A stretch of 64,000 nucleotides of DNA from Thermophilibacter immobilis (lineage in GTDB: Bacteria; Actinomycetota; Coriobacteriia; Coriobacteriales; Atopobiaceae). Position 1 is the first letter of the stretch, and each line of letters opens with the position of its first letter. Positions 63,042 to 64,000 of this stretch are shown piece by piece. The notes under the pieces are model-generated. The model searched no databases. It had not been told where the DNA came from and worked only from the letters and a program-made list of their open reading frames with translations. The DNA lies in NCBI RefSeq assembly GCF_015277515.1, contig NZ_CP063767.1:310001-374000 (forward strand), in the 5' to 3' direction. Position numbers and translations under genes: made by a program.

Positions 63042-63613
63042 TTGCCTACTCCGATGTCCATCGTCATGCTCAAGGACAAGGGCGGCGTGATTAAGAATAT
63101 GGGGAGCATGCCGCCGACGGCCCCCGCGTGCGCGAGGAGCCTATCTCCGGCAACGTGGTCGACGGCGTCAAAGAGAACCGCAGCTATCTTGGGCAGAAGG
63201 CAACCGTGGTCAACTCCGACGAGCTCACGCTCATCCAGGGCAGCGTGGCTCTCATGCAAGACAAGCCCGTCGTGGTCTGCCTCAACGCCACCAAGCCCAT
63301 GGTCTTCTCCGAGTTCGAGTCCGAGGTCTCAGAAATCCTGATGGGCTTTGGGACCAAGGGCACCGAATTCCTGAACATTCCTGCCGGTCATGCTGAGCCC
63401 TCTGGCCTTTTGCCCCTGCAGATGCCGGCCAGCATGGACGCTGTCGAGGCCCAGCTCGAGGACGTCCCCCGCGACATGGACTGTCACGGGGGCTCCGAGG
63501 GCAACGAGTACGACTTTGCCTATGGCCTCAACTGGTCCGGGACAATTGACGATGAGCGAACCAAGACCTATAAGGCCGATCCGCTCACCGCGTCAGAGTA
63601 CCTCAAGCTGTAG
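63042..63613 (+). pseudogene. GH3 paralogue, C-terminal remnant
   Basis: It begins in the middle of the sandwich domain (SIVMLKDKGGVI, compare SIVMLKNKGNVI in the first GH3). It then shifts frame near 63128 and continues GVKENRSYLGQKATVVNSDE, EPSGLLPLQMPASMDAVEAQ, LEDVPRDMDC, NEYDFAYGLNWSGTIDDERT to a TAG at 63611-63613. This matches the end of the 56.3-kb GH3 closely. The whole catalytic barrel is missing. Confidence 0.88.
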
Positions 63614-63615
63614 CC

Positions 63616-63982
63616 ATGGGGAGGGAGCAGACATCTCGTCTCTCCCGCAGGAGGAGGGCCGTCCTCATCGTGGCGGCCCCCCTTGTCGCGCTGCTCGCGG
63701 TGGGCGCGACCCTTCTCAGGACGACGTCGGGGACCAAGGGACTGGGGCGCTTCTATGTGGGTACCTGGCGCGGGTCGGTGAACACGGCGGCACGGTCGAT
63801 CTACGGGAACGTCTCGGGCAAGGAATATCTGTTCGAGCTCGTGATGGAGTCAGACGGCAATGCTCGTTTGACGACGCTCGACGGCCATTGAGCTTACCGT
63901 CGTGGATGACGCCACGCTCGCAGCTCCAGCCCAGGCCTTTGGCGTTGAGCGATTCGATACCATACACTTCGAGTACTCCTAG
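63616..63982 (+). pseudogene. Decayed paralogue of the small lipocalin-like protein
   Basis: The frame from the ATG at 63616 has a basic start and a hydrophobic helix (AVLIVAAPLVALLAVGATLL) but no lipobox Cys, then FYVGTWRGSVNTAARSIYGN and an ESDGNARLTTLDGH block. It stops early, yet a shifted frame continues ELTVVDDATLAAPAQAF and ends RFDTIHFEYS at 63982. Both parts match the protein at 58.98 kb; about 20-25 residues are lost at the shift. It is the third member of the duplicated block. Confidence 0.8.
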
Positions 63983-64000
63983 ACAGCCGCCTTCCACGCG

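Overview
The window is a GC-rich (by eye roughly 60-65% G+C) chromosomal segment. Genome style, TsaB-RimI-TsaD fusion, LytTR regulation and the protein sequences suggest an actinobacterium of class Coriobacteriia, close to Olsenella/Atopobiaceae. That placement is inference; no search was run.

Region 1 (1-5.8 kb) is a graveyard of broken genes: an MBL-fold fragment, an IS256-family element with a frameshifted transposase that sits between two pieces of an ATP-binding/helicase-like C-terminus, tyrosine-integrase and Fic fragments joined to each other, and a degraded old-yellow-enzyme gene. An apparently intact two-gene AbiE toxin-antitoxin module lies in the middle.

Region 2 (5.8-29.2 kb) is mostly core genome: nitroreductase and 1-phosphofructokinase; rplM-rpsI; a dense cell-envelope and housekeeping run glmM-glmS-acpS-nnr-alr-udg-tsaE; the tsaB-rimI-tsaD fusion; a polar amino-acid ABC transporter; glutamine-dependent NAD synthetase; groES-groEL; and a pair read as the electron-bifurcating transhydrogenase NfnAB.

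Region 3 (29.3-53.8 kb) holds pth, prs, glmU, a DeoR regulator, and a rearrangement that joins the 3' halves of a sugar-alcohol dehydrogenase and a mannitol-type PTS gene head to head. It continues with tRNA-Gln, an AlbA_2 protein, a peptidoglycan-binding protein, a polyprenyl synthase, galE, a malic enzyme pseudogene, an EamA exporter, purL, a riboflavin ECF transporter (FMN riboswitch-ribU-ecfAA'-ecfT), murB, a UPF0210/DUF711 protein and a HAD phosphatase.

Region 4 (53.9-64 kb) is an accessory cassette. An AgrC/LytTR-like two-component system is divergent from a lipid-anchored GH3 enzyme, a small lipoprotein and a second GH3 with reversed domain order and a C-terminal membrane anchor. At the right edge a decayed copy of the same kinase/GH3/small-protein block remains, showing that the cassette has been duplicated.

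Several intergenic regions carry MITE-like palindromic repeats in at least four sequence types, two of them present at two loci each. The best candidates for new biology are the GH3/lipoprotein cassette with its divergent sensor system, the triple t6A fusion with an altered acetyl-CoA loop, and these repeat families.
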